Origin: DATKDP01 sp035546335
GTDB lineage: Bacteria > Acidobacteriota > Thermoanaerobaculia > Gp7-AA8
Direction of reading: 5' to 3'
Assembly (NCBI GenBank): GCA_035546335.1
Contig: DATKDP010000128.1
Coordinates: 1 to 36,929 of the forward strand
DNA length: 36,929 bases
Position 1 is the stretch's first letter. Every line of letters starts with the position of its first letter. Below the pieces are notes generated by a model. The model was not told where the DNA came from. It did no database searches and saw only the letters and a list, made by a program, of their open reading frames with translations. Both the position numbers and the translations under genes were made by a program. This document shows positions 1 to 9,300 of this stretch, in pieces.

Positions 1-4
1 GGGA

Positions 5-67
5 GGGTGTGAGCGAAGGATCTGCGTTCTCAGACAGTTGCCGATCGCAGATCCTTCGCTCACACCC
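5..67. repeat. 22-bp perfect inverted repeat downstream of the sensor kinase gene
   Basis: Arms at 5-26 and 46-67 are perfect reverse complements separated by 19 bases. It lies 72 bases past the stop of the minus-strand kinase gene, so it could fold in its transcript, but there is no T-run typical of an intrinsic terminator. The adjoining bases 83-97 recur in inverted orientation at 14448-14462 (15 of 15 identical), which suggests a dispersed repeat rather than a gene-specific terminator. Nothing coding is seen in 1-138. Confidence 0.75.
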
Positions 68-138
68 ACCCCCCACGCTCGTTCAGGATGACGGCAACGG
101 CCCATGTCCATATGGGCCGACCAGTCAGCGCGGTCTGC

Positions 139-2943
139 CTACGCCGCCTGCCTCACATCCAGCTCCTGGAGCAGCTCCTCGGCATTCGTGTAGCGGTCTT
201 TCGCCTCTTTCGCCAGACAGCGGAGCACCAGCTCGTTCAGCCACGCGCCAATGTCCGGCCGCAATGCGATCGGAGGCTTCGGCGTCTCGCTGAGGTGCGC
301 CATCAGAACCGCCGTCAGTGCCGGAGCGTCGAATGGCGGGCGGCCGCAGAGCATCTGGTAAATCAGCACACCCATCGAGTAGATGTCGCTCCTCGCGTCG
401 AGCTGTTTGCCCTGAACCTGTTCAGGACTCATGTAGTGCGGCGTGCCGACGATGAAGCCCGCCTGCGTCATCGCCTCGGGCGCTTCAGCCATCCGAGCGA
501 TCCCGAAGTCCATCAGCTTGACTTCCCCTCGATGGTCGATCAGAACGTTCTGCGGTTTGATGTCGCGGTGGATGATCCCCTGCTCGTGCGCCGCCTGAAG
601 GCCACGGCAGATCTGTCGCGAGATTCCCGTCGCGACGCGCGGAGCCAGCCGCGGCGTCTCTTCGAGAAGATCCGCCAGTGAATAGCCCCGGATGTACTCC
701 ATGCTGATGAAGTAGACACCTTCCGCCTCGCCGTAGTCGTACGTCCTGAGAACGTTACGGTGCGTGATTTTCCTCGCAAGCCGGATCTCGCGCTTGAACC
801 GTTCGAGCTGCTCGGGCGAGCTTCGCAGGACCTCGGTCGTCAACGTTTTGATCGCCACCGTCTCGTCGAGCTGGCGATCGAGCGCGCGATAGACGGTTCC
901 CATCCCTCCCCTGCCGATCACCTGTTCGATCTCGTAACGATTGGCGAAAAGAGCACCGGGTGCGAGGTCGGCGGTGGCAGCAGCCGGCATCGTCGCACCC
1001 GAGGGAATCCGCACGGTCTCGGGTGAGGTGCCAGCCTGCATCGCCTGCATCACGCCAGTCGTCAGGCTCTGGAGCGGAAGAGCCATCACGGTCAGTGGAG
1101 CCGGAAGCCACCGAAGCCGCACCTCCTCGCGCGTTGCCGCCGCCATGACTTCCGCCGGAGCCGCCTGCGCCGTTTCGACCGAGACGAATGCACTGCCGGT
1201 CGGCGCCTCCCAGGCGAACAGCAGCGCGAGAAGGGGAGCGTTTCCGATCATCGCCATCCCCGACTCATCCATCAGTTCGACCGAGCCGGTCACGAAGTCT
1301 CCGGAAGCAATGCCAACACCGACGCCGAGTACGGCCTCTCCGCTCGAGCGCAATGCGAGCTCCTCGGAGATAGCTCGCGCTGCGCGGATCGCATGAACGA
1401 TCGCGCGCTCTCCGGTGAAAGTCGAAACGAGCCGATGTCCCTCGATCTCGCGTACATGTCCATCGTGACGGAGGATCTCGATCTCCTGAACCTTCATTGC
1501 TTCTGCCACGCGGGCGAGGACTTCCGCAGGCTCGCCGCTTGTGCTGCCCGCCGGAGCCCCGCGGAGATCGGTCACCAGAATCGTCCCCTCTTCCGCCCGT
1601 GCGGGCTGAGAAGCACGCGGCGCCGGCAACGCCTCACGCTCCGCTACCCTCGCCGCCATCGCCTCGTAGAGCTCTTCGAGCTCCGCCTTGTCACCCAGGG
1701 CGGAGATCATCGACGAAAAGGCGCGCGACAACATCCCGATCTCGTCGGAACGACGGATGTCGGGGCGCACCGAGTAGTCGCCGTCGGTCACCGCCTGTGC
1801 AACGTCGGCCAGCTGTTCGATCGGCCTGGTGAGGCGCTTGGCGATCAGCCACGAAAGAAGGAATGCGACGAGCAGAGCGATCGCACCGGCGACCACCAGG
1901 GTCCTCTCGATCTCCTTGAAGGGCGCCAGCTCCGAGTCGAGCGAGCGGACGAACAGGGCAGCTCCTGCCGGCGTGGCTCCTTCTTGGAAAGCGAGCGGCT
2001 CGCCGGTGGTGACGTACGCGCTCTGGTCGATCCGCACCGCATGAGCAGGGATCATCCGGCCGGTGGTCAGCAGCTCGGTGACCTCCGCCATGTTCTTCAT
2101 GTTCTCGGCGCTCGGTGCATTCGTCGACCGCGCGGTCACTGCTCCTGCATCGGCCCCGGCGGGAATGAAGGCGACTCCGGTGCTCGTCGCGTTGGCGATC
2201 TGATTGGCGAAGGCATCGTCGATCGCGTGGGCGTTGAAGAGATATCCGATCGGCGGGCGGCCGCCGAGGCTGAGGGGGACGACCGCGGCGTGATAGAGCT
2301 TGCCGCGCGTCATGATCGCGCCGGTCACCGGCTCGATGACGCCGGTCGATTCGTCGGCGGGAGGCGGTTCGTCGATCAGGCGCCGGAGGATCGGCTGCTG
2401 TTCGTAGAGGTCTTCGCGGCGGGCGCCGGTGACATCGGCTTCGTCGGTACGACCGAGGGTGATTCCTTCGTCATCGGTGAGGATCAGCAGGTCGCTGCCG
2501 AGCAGCTCCCGGCGTTGAACGAGCTGCGAGACGATGCTCGCCGTGTCGATCACCGGGGCAACGGGCTCGGATGCGGCTTCGGCCCCCTCGTCATCCGGCG
2601 CACCATCGACGACAGGATTCAATGCCTCCTCGATGTATGCGTGAAAAGGAGGATCGTTCGACAGGGTGATGGCACCGAGGGAGAGATCCTTGAGGCGCCG
2701 CTGCTCGAGATACTCGAAGAGACTTCCGGCTCCGGCAATCGCCTGATTCACCGTCTGCTGCGCGATGAAGTTTGCCCTCCGCACAGTGACGCCGATCGAG
2801 GCTCCGACGACGAGCGCGATCAGAAGCGCCGTGAGCAGAAAAATCTTGAGGACGAGTGGAAATCGCGGTCGCAGGCGGCGGCGAGGCTTGGGACGTGCCG
2901 TATCGTCCGAGACTCCCTCTATCACCGCGGTTTCCTCGCGCAC
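139..2943 (-). CDS. Membrane sensor with HAMP, degenerate cyclase-like domain and C-terminal Ser/Thr protein kinase
   Basis: 934 residues. A basic N-terminus is followed by TM1 (about 29-52), a large extracytoplasmic sensor region (about 55-345), TM2 (about 348-368), a HAMP linker (about 367-420), a class III nucleotide-cyclase-like domain (about 453-630), and a complete Hanks-type kinase (about 670-930). Kinase motifs are intact: GRGGMG 677-682, VAIK Lys699, HRDIKPQN 792-799, DFG 812-814 and MSPE. The cyclase-like part keeps the first metal Asp (Asp459, LVTDL) but the second position reads GHR (His503), so cyclase activity is unlikely. Start is GTG 2943, directly after the TGA of the upstream copper-protein gene (TGAGTG), implying translational coupling. 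Having the kinase at the C-terminus behind a two-TM sensor is the reverse of the usual PknB layout. The kinase assignment is firm; ligand and substrates are unknown. Confidence 0.9.
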   Translation of the reverse strand: MREETAVIEGVSDDTARPKPRRRLRPRFPLVLKIFLLTALLIALVVGASIGVTVRRANFIAQQTVNQAIAGAGSLFEYLEQRRLKDLSLGAITLSNDPPFHAYIEEALNPVVDGAPDDEGAEAASEPVAPVIDTASIVSQLVQRRELLGSDLLILTDDEGITLGRTDEADVTGARREDLYEQQPILRRLIDEPPPADESTGVIEPVTGAIMTRGKLYHAAVVPLSLGGRPPIGYLFNAHAIDDAFANQIANATSTGVAFIPAGADAGAVTARSTNAPSAENMKNMAEVTELLTTGRMIPAHAVRIDQSAYVTTGEPLAFQEGATPAGAALFVRSLDSELAPFKEIERTLVVAGAIALLVAFLLSWLIAKRLTRPIEQLADVAQAVTDGDYSVRPDIRRSDEIGMLSRAFSSMISALGDKAELEELYEAMAARVAEREALPAPRASQPARAEEGTILVTDLRGAPAGSTSGEPAEVLARVAEAMKVQEIEILRHDGHVREIEGHRLVSTFTGERAIVHAIRAARAISEELALRSSGEAVLGVGVGIASGDFVTGSVELMDESGMAMIGNAPLLALLFAWEAPTGSAFVSVETAQAAPAEVMAAATREEVRLRWLPAPLTVMALPLQSLTTGVMQAMQAGTSPETVRIPSGATMPAAATADLAPGALFANRYEIEQVIGRGGMGTVYRALDRQLDETVAIKTLTTEVLRSSPEQLERFKREIRLARKITHRNVLRTYDYGEAEGVYFISMEYIRGYSLADLLEETPRLAPRVATGISRQICRGLQAAHEQGIIHRDIKPQNVLIDHRGEVKLMDFGIARMAEAPEAMTQAGFIVGTPHYMSPEQVQGKQLDARSDIYSMGVLIYQMLCGRPPFDAPALTAVLMAHLSETPKPPIALRPDIGAWLNELVLRCLAKEAKDRYTNAEELLQELDVRQAA

Positions 2944-3639
2944 TCAGTAGTCCCTGGAGGTGGGTTTGGCGTATGGCTTGCCGTACTTGTTCGTGTGGGA
3001 GCCGGGTGCGCGGAAATTGCGGCTGTCGATGGTGACAGTGAGATCGCCTCGAATCTGACGTTCATTCACGACTTCGATGTCGTTGGCGGCCGATCCGGTC
3101 TGCTCGTTCCAGGCGATGAGCCGGTATTTCCCCGGCGCGACATTGCGAAACGTCGCGGTGCCGTTTGCATCGGCCATGGTGAACCACGGACTCTCCATCA
3201 CTACGACTACGGCCGACATGTTCGGGTGGACGTTGCAGTAGATGTTCACGATTCCGGCAGTGCCGAACTGCTGTTCCTTGCCGGCGCCGCGCCGGTACAG
3301 GCCGAGATCGAAGGAGTTCCCCGCCGAAAGGGAGAAGAGGTTGTGCGAGATCGGATCTTCATTGGGAAAGCGGATCACCGATCCGACCGGTACGGGAAGA
3401 ATTCGCGGCGCCAGATTCTTCGCGCGCGTGACGATCTGGGCGCGCTGCGGCTCGGCTGGCCTGGCTGGTTTCGCTCCGCCGGCCGGTTCGAGCCAGATCA
3501 CCGTCTCGGCGGCGACGGGGCGCTGCCCGCGGCGGCTCACGAAATCCACTTTGACACTCAGCTCGGCTCCCGCGGCCATCAGCGGGCCGGCAGCGGCACC
3601 GGTGAACAGCGCCAGAGCGATCAGGACACGTTTCGGCAT
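2944..3639 (-). CDS. Secreted cupredoxin-like (plastocyanin/azurin type) copper protein
   Basis: 231 residues, from ATG 3639, with a signal peptide (MPKR, then a hydrophobic stretch to about residue 24). Residues about 25-150 resemble a cupredoxin: His99 in ISHN, then Cys135, His138 and Met141 in YCNVHPNM, which is the type 1 copper ligand set. The C-terminal part (about 155-205, NVAPGKYRLIAWNEQ) looks like a carboxypeptidase-regulatory-like beta fold, so this is a two-domain periplasmic protein. Upstream ATGs in the same frame lack the signal-peptide logic and were not used. It is the first gene of a two-gene unit with the sensor kinase, which starts on the next base after this stop. That suggests a copper or redox link to the kinase's extracytoplasmic sensing, which is inference only. 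Confidence 0.82.
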   Translation of the reverse strand: MPKRVLIALALFTGAAAGPLMAAGAELSVKVDFVSRRGQRPVAAETVIWLEPAGGAKPARPAEPQRAQIVTRAKNLAPRILPVPVGSVIRFPNEDPISHNLFSLSAGNSFDLGLYRRGAGKEQQFGTAGIVNIYCNVHPNMSAVVVVMESPWFTMADANGTATFRNVAPGKYRLIAWNEQTGSAANDIEVVNERQIRGDLTVTIDSRNFRAPGSHTNKYGKPYAKPTSRDY

Positions 3640-4061
3640 GGAGTCTCGCTGATTTCGAGCGATTCTAACACGCCCGCGGCGAGGGGAGGGGGAGCCGTCA
3701 GGAATGGCGCGGCAGGCCGCCGTCAGAAAATTGTTGCGATATTCGCCCTCGAAACTTATCATCGAAAACAGATACGATTCGGCGGCGTGCAATAATGGTC
3801 TCGTGACGCTGTTCTGAATAATGATTTCGGCACCTTGCCCAGGCTCTTTTTCAACTGATTCGAGTTCCCGCCCCACCCCACCACCGCGGGGGAGAGGGAG
3901 CGGTCGATCCGGTCCGTGGCATTGCGAGGTGGGTTATGCAGTTCGTGGCGTAGCGCTGGTTGCGGGTCCGCCGGAAATTCATGGGGGAGGAGGTACTGCT
4001 TTCAATGGATGGTTCCAATCAACCTAGGGGGTCAAGTTCCTAGCATCCACCCCAGTAACAA
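3640..4061. other. Intergenic region with no gene seen
   Basis: About 420 bases between the cupredoxin gene start (minus) and the tRNA terminator. Apart from the possible -10 at 3662-3667, I see no coding signal, RNA gene or clear repeat. The part near 3870-3910 is C- then G-rich. Confidence 0.5.
3662..3667 (-). promoter_or_regulatory. Possible -10 element of the cupredoxin-kinase operon
   Basis: On the minus strand this reads TAGAAT, one mismatch from TATAAT, 22 bases before the chosen ATG at 3639. No convincing -35 hexamer is visible at 16-18 bases spacing, so confidence is low. Confidence 0.27.
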
Positions 4062-4091
4062 GGGCGCCTGAGAAGGCGCCCTATTTGTTTT
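4062..4091 (-). terminator. Hairpin terminator after tRNA-Leu (possibly bidirectional)
   Basis: A perfect 7-bp stem, GGGCGCC (4062-4068) with GGCGCCC (4075-4081), and a 6-base loop. On the plus strand it is followed by TATTTGTTTT; on the minus strand it is preceded by AAAACAAATA and followed by the short T-containing CTTGTTA. It lies 22 bases beyond the 3' end of the minus-strand tRNA, which is its likely client. Confidence 0.75.
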
Positions 4092-4112
4092 CCGGCCATC
4101 CCTCGATCCCGC

Positions 4113-4201
4113 TGGTGCCCCGGACAGGGATCGAACCTGTACGCCGGCAAGCCGGCTCGGGATTTTAAGTCCCGTGCGTCTACCAGTTCCGCCACCGGGG
4201 C
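4113..4201 (-). tRNA. tRNA-Leu (anticodon TAA), CCA encoded
   Basis: On the minus strand the acceptor stem GCCCCGG (4201-4195) pairs with CCGGGGC, followed by ACCA ending at 4113. The anticodon arm is CGGGA, loop CTTAAAA, TCCCG, giving anticodon TAA (Leu, UUA codon). A long variable arm (GCCGGC TTGCCGGC region) marks it as a class II tRNA, as expected for Leu. The T-arm contains GGTTCGATCC. Length is 89 nt including CCA. Confidence 0.96.
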
Positions 4202-4340
4202 CTCGCGAACCGAACGTCGCAACCGGAAAGCCGCCGCATTGAATCCCGCTTCGCCGCGCCTCGTCTCCGATTTCGATATGATAGACCTTCCGGCGGTTCC
4301 ACCCGGAGATCGACACGCCACCACCTGCTGGAGGTTCCCG

Positions 4341-5522
4341 ATGACCACAGAGACCCTCGACCTTGCATCCGCTCCTCCTCTGACCCGGCTCTCCGAAGAA
4401 GAGCGGATGTTCCAGGAGAGCGTTCGCGATTTCGCGATCGAAAAGATCCGCCCTCTGGTCCATGGCATGGACCAGTCGGCGACAATGGACCCCGGTCTGA
4501 TCCGCAGCTTCTTCGAGTTGGGAATCATGGGAATCGAGGTTCCAGACGAATACGGCGGCGCCGGATCGACCTTCTTCAACGCCGTGCTGGTCGTCGAGGA
4601 GCTGTCGCACGTCGACGCCTCCTGCGGCGTTCTCGTCGACGTTCAGAACACGCTCGTCAACAACTGCCTTCTTCGCTGGGGATCGAAGCCGCAGCACGAG
4701 AAGTACTTTCCCCCTCTTTGCAGCGAAACGGTGGGCGCCTACGCACTCTCCGAACCGGGCTCGGGCTCCGACGCCTTCGCCCTCGCGCTGCGCGCCGAAG
4801 AAAAGAGCGATCACTGGGAGCTGACCGGGCGCAAGCTCTGGATCACCAACGCCGCCGAGGCGGACATCTTCATCATCTTCGCGAACGCCAATCCCGACGC
4901 GGGGTACAAGGGAATCACGGCGTTCATCGTCGAGCGCGACTTTCCCGGCTTTCAGGTCGGAAAGAAAGAGGACAAGCTGGGAATCCGCGCCTCCTCGACC
5001 TGCGAGCTGATCCTCGAGCAGTGCATCGTTCCGAAGGAGAACGTCCTCGGAGAAGTCGGCAAGGGATACAAGATCGCCATCGAGACGCTCAACGAGGGAC
5101 GAATCGGCATCGGGGCGCAGATGATTGGCGTCGCGCGCGGAGCGCTCGAGCACGCGATCGCCTACTCGAAGGAGCGCAAGCAGTTCGGGCGGCAGATCTC
5201 CGAGTTTCAGGGGCTGCAGTTTCAGATCGCGCAGGCGGCGACGGAACTGGAGGCCGCACGCCTCCTGGTCTACAACGCCGCACGGCTGAAGGACGCCGGC
5301 ATGCCCTTTCTCCGCGAAGCGGCGATGGCCAAGCTCTTTTCCTCGCAGGTCTGCGAGCGCGTCACCTCGGTCTCCGTCGAGATCTTCGGCGGCAACGGCT
5401 ACACGAAAGAGTACCCGGTCGAAAAATACTGGCGCGACTCGAAGGTGGGACAGATCTACGAGGGGACCTCGAACATGCAGCTCCAGACGATCGCCAAGAC
5501 GATTCTGACGGACCGGCTGTAG
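4341..5522 (+). CDS. Acyl-CoA dehydrogenase
   Basis: 393 residues, the usual length for a soluble FAD-dependent acyl-CoA dehydrogenase, which makes trans-2-enoyl-CoA and passes electrons to ETF. Visible signatures are the family motif GAYALSEPGSGSDA in the middle beta domain, the C-terminal QFGRQISEFQGLQFQIA, and the catalytic Glu374 in IYEGTS. The GVLVDVQNTLVNN stretch resembles short/branched-chain members, but chain specificity cannot be read from sequence alone. ATG 4341 is chosen because GGAGG (4330-4334) sits 6 bases upstream; the in-frame upstream extension crosses the tRNA promoter area. It stands alone, divergent from tRNA-Leu, with no ETF or thiolase gene nearby. Confidence 0.93.
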   Translation: MTTETLDLASAPPLTRLSEEERMFQESVRDFAIEKIRPLVHGMDQSATMDPGLIRSFFELGIMGIEVPDEYGGAGSTFFNAVLVVEELSHVDASCGVLVDVQNTLVNNCLLRWGSKPQHEKYFPPLCSETVGAYALSEPGSGSDAFALALRAEEKSDHWELTGRKLWITNAAEADIFIIFANANPDAGYKGITAFIVERDFPGFQVGKKEDKLGIRASSTCELILEQCIVPKENVLGEVGKGYKIAIETLNEGRIGIGAQMIGVARGALEHAIAYSKERKQFGRQISEFQGLQFQIAQAATELEAARLLVYNAARLKDAGMPFLREAAMAKLFSSQVCERVTSVSVEIFGGNGYTKEYPVEKYWRDSKVGQIYEGTSNMQLQTIAKTILTDRL

Positions 5523-5556
5523 GTAGATCATCGTTCGCCCGCAAGACTGTCCGATT

Positions 5557-5801
5557 CTCGTAGGGGCGAAGCATTTGCGCACAGGCCGCGGCGACAGGCT
5601 CGCGTGAGTGCAATGCAGCGCAATAGCTTCGCCCGGGTGCTTGCGACACTGTGACATTCGTGTCGTGCGAATGCGTGCCGCCCGCCACCCGGCGCGCGTT
5701 GGCGTGGAACATGGCAAGCACCCGGACGAAGCTATTGCGCTGCGTTGCCGCGTAGCAAGCCCCCGGCTCTGTCTCTCGCGCAAATGCTTCGTCCCTACGA
5801 G
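5557..5801. repeat. MITE-like element of nested inverted repeats (full copy)
   Basis: The outer inverted repeats are 24 bases (5557-5580 and 5778-5801, one mismatch). Inside these is a second inverted pair of 35 bases (5610-5644 and 5714-5748, two mismatches) around a centre at 5645-5713. The left and right spacers between outer and inner arms are each 29 bases, so the element is symmetrical. No ORF within it looks real. The right half recurs at 28143-28230 with the same 29-base spacer, so it is a mobile or amplified dispersed repeat. It fills the gap 5523-5838. Confidence 0.85.
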
Positions 5802-5838
5802 GGGAGCACGCGAGGTTGTATCGCCCGGGCGGCGAACA

Positions 5839-6303
5839 TCAGGGCGACTGGCGCTGCACCGCGGCGAGGTGTTTCAGAAGGCTGGCCACGGCGCCGCCGT
5901 GATTTCTTCTGAGCGAGAGAAAATAGGTCGCGAAGGCCACCGCACCGCCGATCCAGGCGAGCGCCGCGTATTCGGGAAAGAAGGGCCAGAGAAGCCATAG
6001 AAGCGCGCCGAGGCTCCCAACCGTCAGAAGGGCGAGCCTCTGCAGTTTCGGCGCCTCGATGTCGCGATCGGCCGAGATCGTCACGCGACCCTCCCCCTCG
6101 GACTCGCCGATCCACGACAGCGTGCACCCGATTCCACCTGCCGCCGCCACGCCCCTTCTCTCCGGAAGAACGAAGTCGATCCGCCCCGCGGTCACCGCCC
6201 GGACTTCCCCGCCGTGCATCCGGATGAGATCCGACGCGGCATCCTCGATTCCATCCAGCGGAACCGCTTCCTCGGTGAGCTCGATCTCGCGTTCACTCCC
6301 CAT
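5839..6303 (-). CDS. Small two-TM membrane protein of unknown function
   Basis: 154 residues, not recognised. The N-terminal half (1-88) is soluble and acidic with beta-rich stretches. The C-terminal half has a hydrophobic hairpin at about 89-108 and 112-128 (LALLTVGSLGALLWLLW, then AALAWIGGAVAFATYFLSL), ending in a basic tail. AGGA sits 7-8 bases before ATG 6303. The gene starts 36 bases after the stop of the giant kinase/sigma54 regulator on the same strand, so the two are probably cotranscribed and this protein may be its membrane partner (inference). Confidence 0.7.
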   Translation of the reverse strand: MGSEREIELTEEAVPLDGIEDAASDLIRMHGGEVRAVTAGRIDFVLPERRGVAAAGGIGCTLSWIGESEGEGRVTISADRDIEAPKLQRLALLTVGSLGALLWLLWPFFPEYAALAWIGGAVAFATYFLSLRRNHGGAVASLLKHLAAVQRQSP

Positions 6304-6339
6304 TCGATTTTCCTCGTTCGGAACCGGATCGACATCGGC

Positions 6340-9300
6340 TCACTCGCTGGCGGAGATGTCGTATTTCTGGAGCTTCGCCTTGAGCGTGTTGCGAGCCAGC
6401 CCGAGGCGGCGGGCGGCCTCGCGAATCTTCCCTCCCGATTCGGAAAGCGCCTGCCGGATCAGTTGCCGGTCGACACGGGCCATGATGTCTTCATAGGCCC
6501 CGTCGTTGATCGGAAGCCTCTTCACGAAGGGGCTCAATACTTCGTCGGGCATCGTCGTCACCGGGGCATCTTCCTTCGGCTGGCGGACCTCACCGAGCAG
6601 GCCGTAGAAGTCGGAAATGCGGAGCAGGTCTCCGCTCGACATCACGATCGCCCGGTGGAGTGTCGCTTCCAGCTCGCGGATGTTTCCCGGCCACCTGTGC
6701 TGCATGAAGAAATCGATCACTCCCGGCTCGAGGCGTTTCGGCTCGATGCCGAGATCGCGGCAGATCTTCCGGATGAAGTGCTCAGCGAGAAGAGGGATGT
6801 CCTCCTTCCGGTCGCGGAGCGGCGGCAGCACGAGCGGAATGATGTTGAGCCGGTAAAAGAGATCTTCCCGGAAGGTGCCTTCCTCGATCGCTCGCTCGAG
6901 ATCGTTGTTGGCAGCGGCGATGATCTTGACGTCGGTCTTGAGAGTCTGTGTTCCGCCGACTCGCTCGAACTCCTTCTCCTCCACGACGCGCAGAAGTTTG
7001 GCCTGCATCGCAAGAGAAATTCTGCCGATCTCGTCGAGGAAGATGGTTCCGCCGTTCGACAGCTCGAAGCGTCCGAGCTTGCGGCGGTCGGCGCCGGTGA
7101 AGGCCCCTTTCTCGTGACCGAACAGCTCGGATTCGGCGAGCGTCTCGGGGAGCGCGGCACAGTTGAACTTGATGAAGGGGCCGTTCCTGCGCGGACCGGC
7201 GTTGTGGATGATGCGGGCGACCAGGCCCTTGCCGGTTCCCGATTCTCCGCGCAGCAGAACCGTCGATATCGATGCGGCTGCTTTGCGGATGGTGAACTGG
7301 ATTCTGGCCACCACCTCGGAATGGCCGACCACGGAATCGAGATGCTTCTCGACTAGAACCTCTCTGCGGAGAGACTCGTTCTCCAGCGAAAGGCGTACCT
7401 TGGCGTTCTCGAGCTCTTCGTAGAGACGCGCGTTTTCGATGGCGATCGCGGCCTGATCGGCGAAGGCCTCCAGAAAATTGAGATCGCGCTGGGAGAAGAG
7501 GTGGCGCGTCTGGCGGTGATCGACATAGATCGCACCGGCGATCTGATCGCGGATCACCAGCGGGACGCAGAGCGTCGAGATGATGTTGTCGGAGATGACC
7601 GAATCGGAATCGATGAAGCGATCGTCGGCGCGGGCATCGGCCGAGATGATCGAGCGGCCCGACTGGATGACTTCTCTGGTGATCGCCTGGGGAGAGCGTC
7701 TCGATCCCTCTTCGACTCCATCGTGAATGTTGCGCACGACGCGTGTCCGCGGTTCGCTGGTGATCGGGTCGTTCAGAATCAGCATGCCGCGCTCGGCCCG
7801 CAAACGCCGGAGGGCGATGTCGAGAACGCGGTTGAGCACCTCTTCGAGGTGAAGCGTCGAGTTGATGACCTTGACCACCTCGTAGAGCCCGATCACGCTT
7901 CCTTCCGCGACACGGCCGGCCGGCCGGATGCGGAACAGAGCCCCTCGTGCGCGCTCGAGATCGGCGCTCGCCTCGAGACGCTCGAATATCCTGATCGCCT
8001 CGCGGATCGTCTGCGTCGCCTCCTCCGGCTCATCCTTCAGCAGACCGAGCTCGAAAAGCGCACGGCCCGACTCGAACGGTGTATCGAGCTCGTCGAAGAC
8101 TCCGCGTGCGAGCTCGAATTTCTGCTCGGCCTCCTCGCGATTCCCGGTGGTGAAGAGGATCTTGCCGGCAACCCACTCGGCGCGGGCGACCGTGTGGCGA
8201 TCCTTCAGTCCACTGGCGATCTCGATCGCCGTCTCGGCGTGCAGAGTCGCCTCGTTCAGGCTCTGCGTGCGGAACAGGAGATCGGCGAGAAAGGCATGGA
8301 CGCGGGCGGTGGCATGAACGTCGCCGAGCCGCTCGAAGATCGACATCGCCTCTTCGGCATGGCGAAATGCGTCGGGATGATTCTCGCGCTCTCTTTCGAT
8401 CTGCGCGAGAACGAATCTCCCCTCCGCCAGGAGAGGGTCGTGGCGGCAGCGCTCGGCCGTATCGCACGCTCGCTGAGCGTAGCCGAGCGCTTTCGCAAAA
8501 TCGCCCAGCTTGCCCAGGAGCCTGGCGAGGGGGACATAGACGGCGACACGATTCGGCTTCCCTTCGTCGAAGCCGTCGATCTCGATGCTCTTCCGGTAGT
8601 GCTCACGCGCTTCCGGCCATCTGCCGAGCATTTCCAGCGCCCGGCCGAGATTCGCCTGGGCGAACCCTTCGCTTTCGGGCGCGCCGAGCTTCTCGGCATA
8701 ACGGACACTCCGCTCGAAAAGATCGGCCGCGAGATGAAAGTTCCCGCGGCTCATCTCGATCTGCCCGACGCTGTTGTACGCCGAGACGAGATCCCACAGA
8801 TCGCCTTCCGACTCGGACTGCTCGAGGTTGCCGCGGTAGAGCTCCAACGCCAGATCCCAGTCGCCGAGACGGAACATCACCCCCGCGAGGTTCGCCCTCG
8901 CCACCTTTCGCAGATGATCCGAATCCGACGCGTCTGCGACCGCGATCGCTTCGCTGAAGCAGCCTCGCGCCTCCTGCCATTCACCCCGCGTCGCGGCGAT
9001 CAGCCCCAGCGTGTTCTTCACGTATCCCAACTGCCGCGTCAGCCCCGCCTGCTCCGCAATCGACAGCGCATGACGCGCCGCGCGCTCGGCCTCGGCGAGA
9101 TCTCCCTTCTGCTTCTGCATCCAGGCGATCCGGCTGTACATCTCCGCTTTGTCGGCCGCCGTTCCGAGCCGTTCGTAGATCCGCAGCGCGTTCTGGAAGT
9201 AGGAGAGTGCCGCCTCCGTCTCCGAGCGTTTCGACAGAACCTTGCCGATCTTCTTCATCACGCCGGCGGAAGCGTAGACAGCATCGTCCTCGCTCGAGCG

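Noticed and set aside
1100..1600. Active adenylate/guanylate cyclase in the sensor kinase
   Set aside because: The second metal Asp position is His503 and other catalytic residues are not evident; treated as a degenerate domain.
1393..3795. 800-residue plus-strand ORF
   Set aside because: Antisense shadow of the sensor kinase and cupredoxin genes in GC-rich sequence; Arg/Asp-rich, no recognisable domain.
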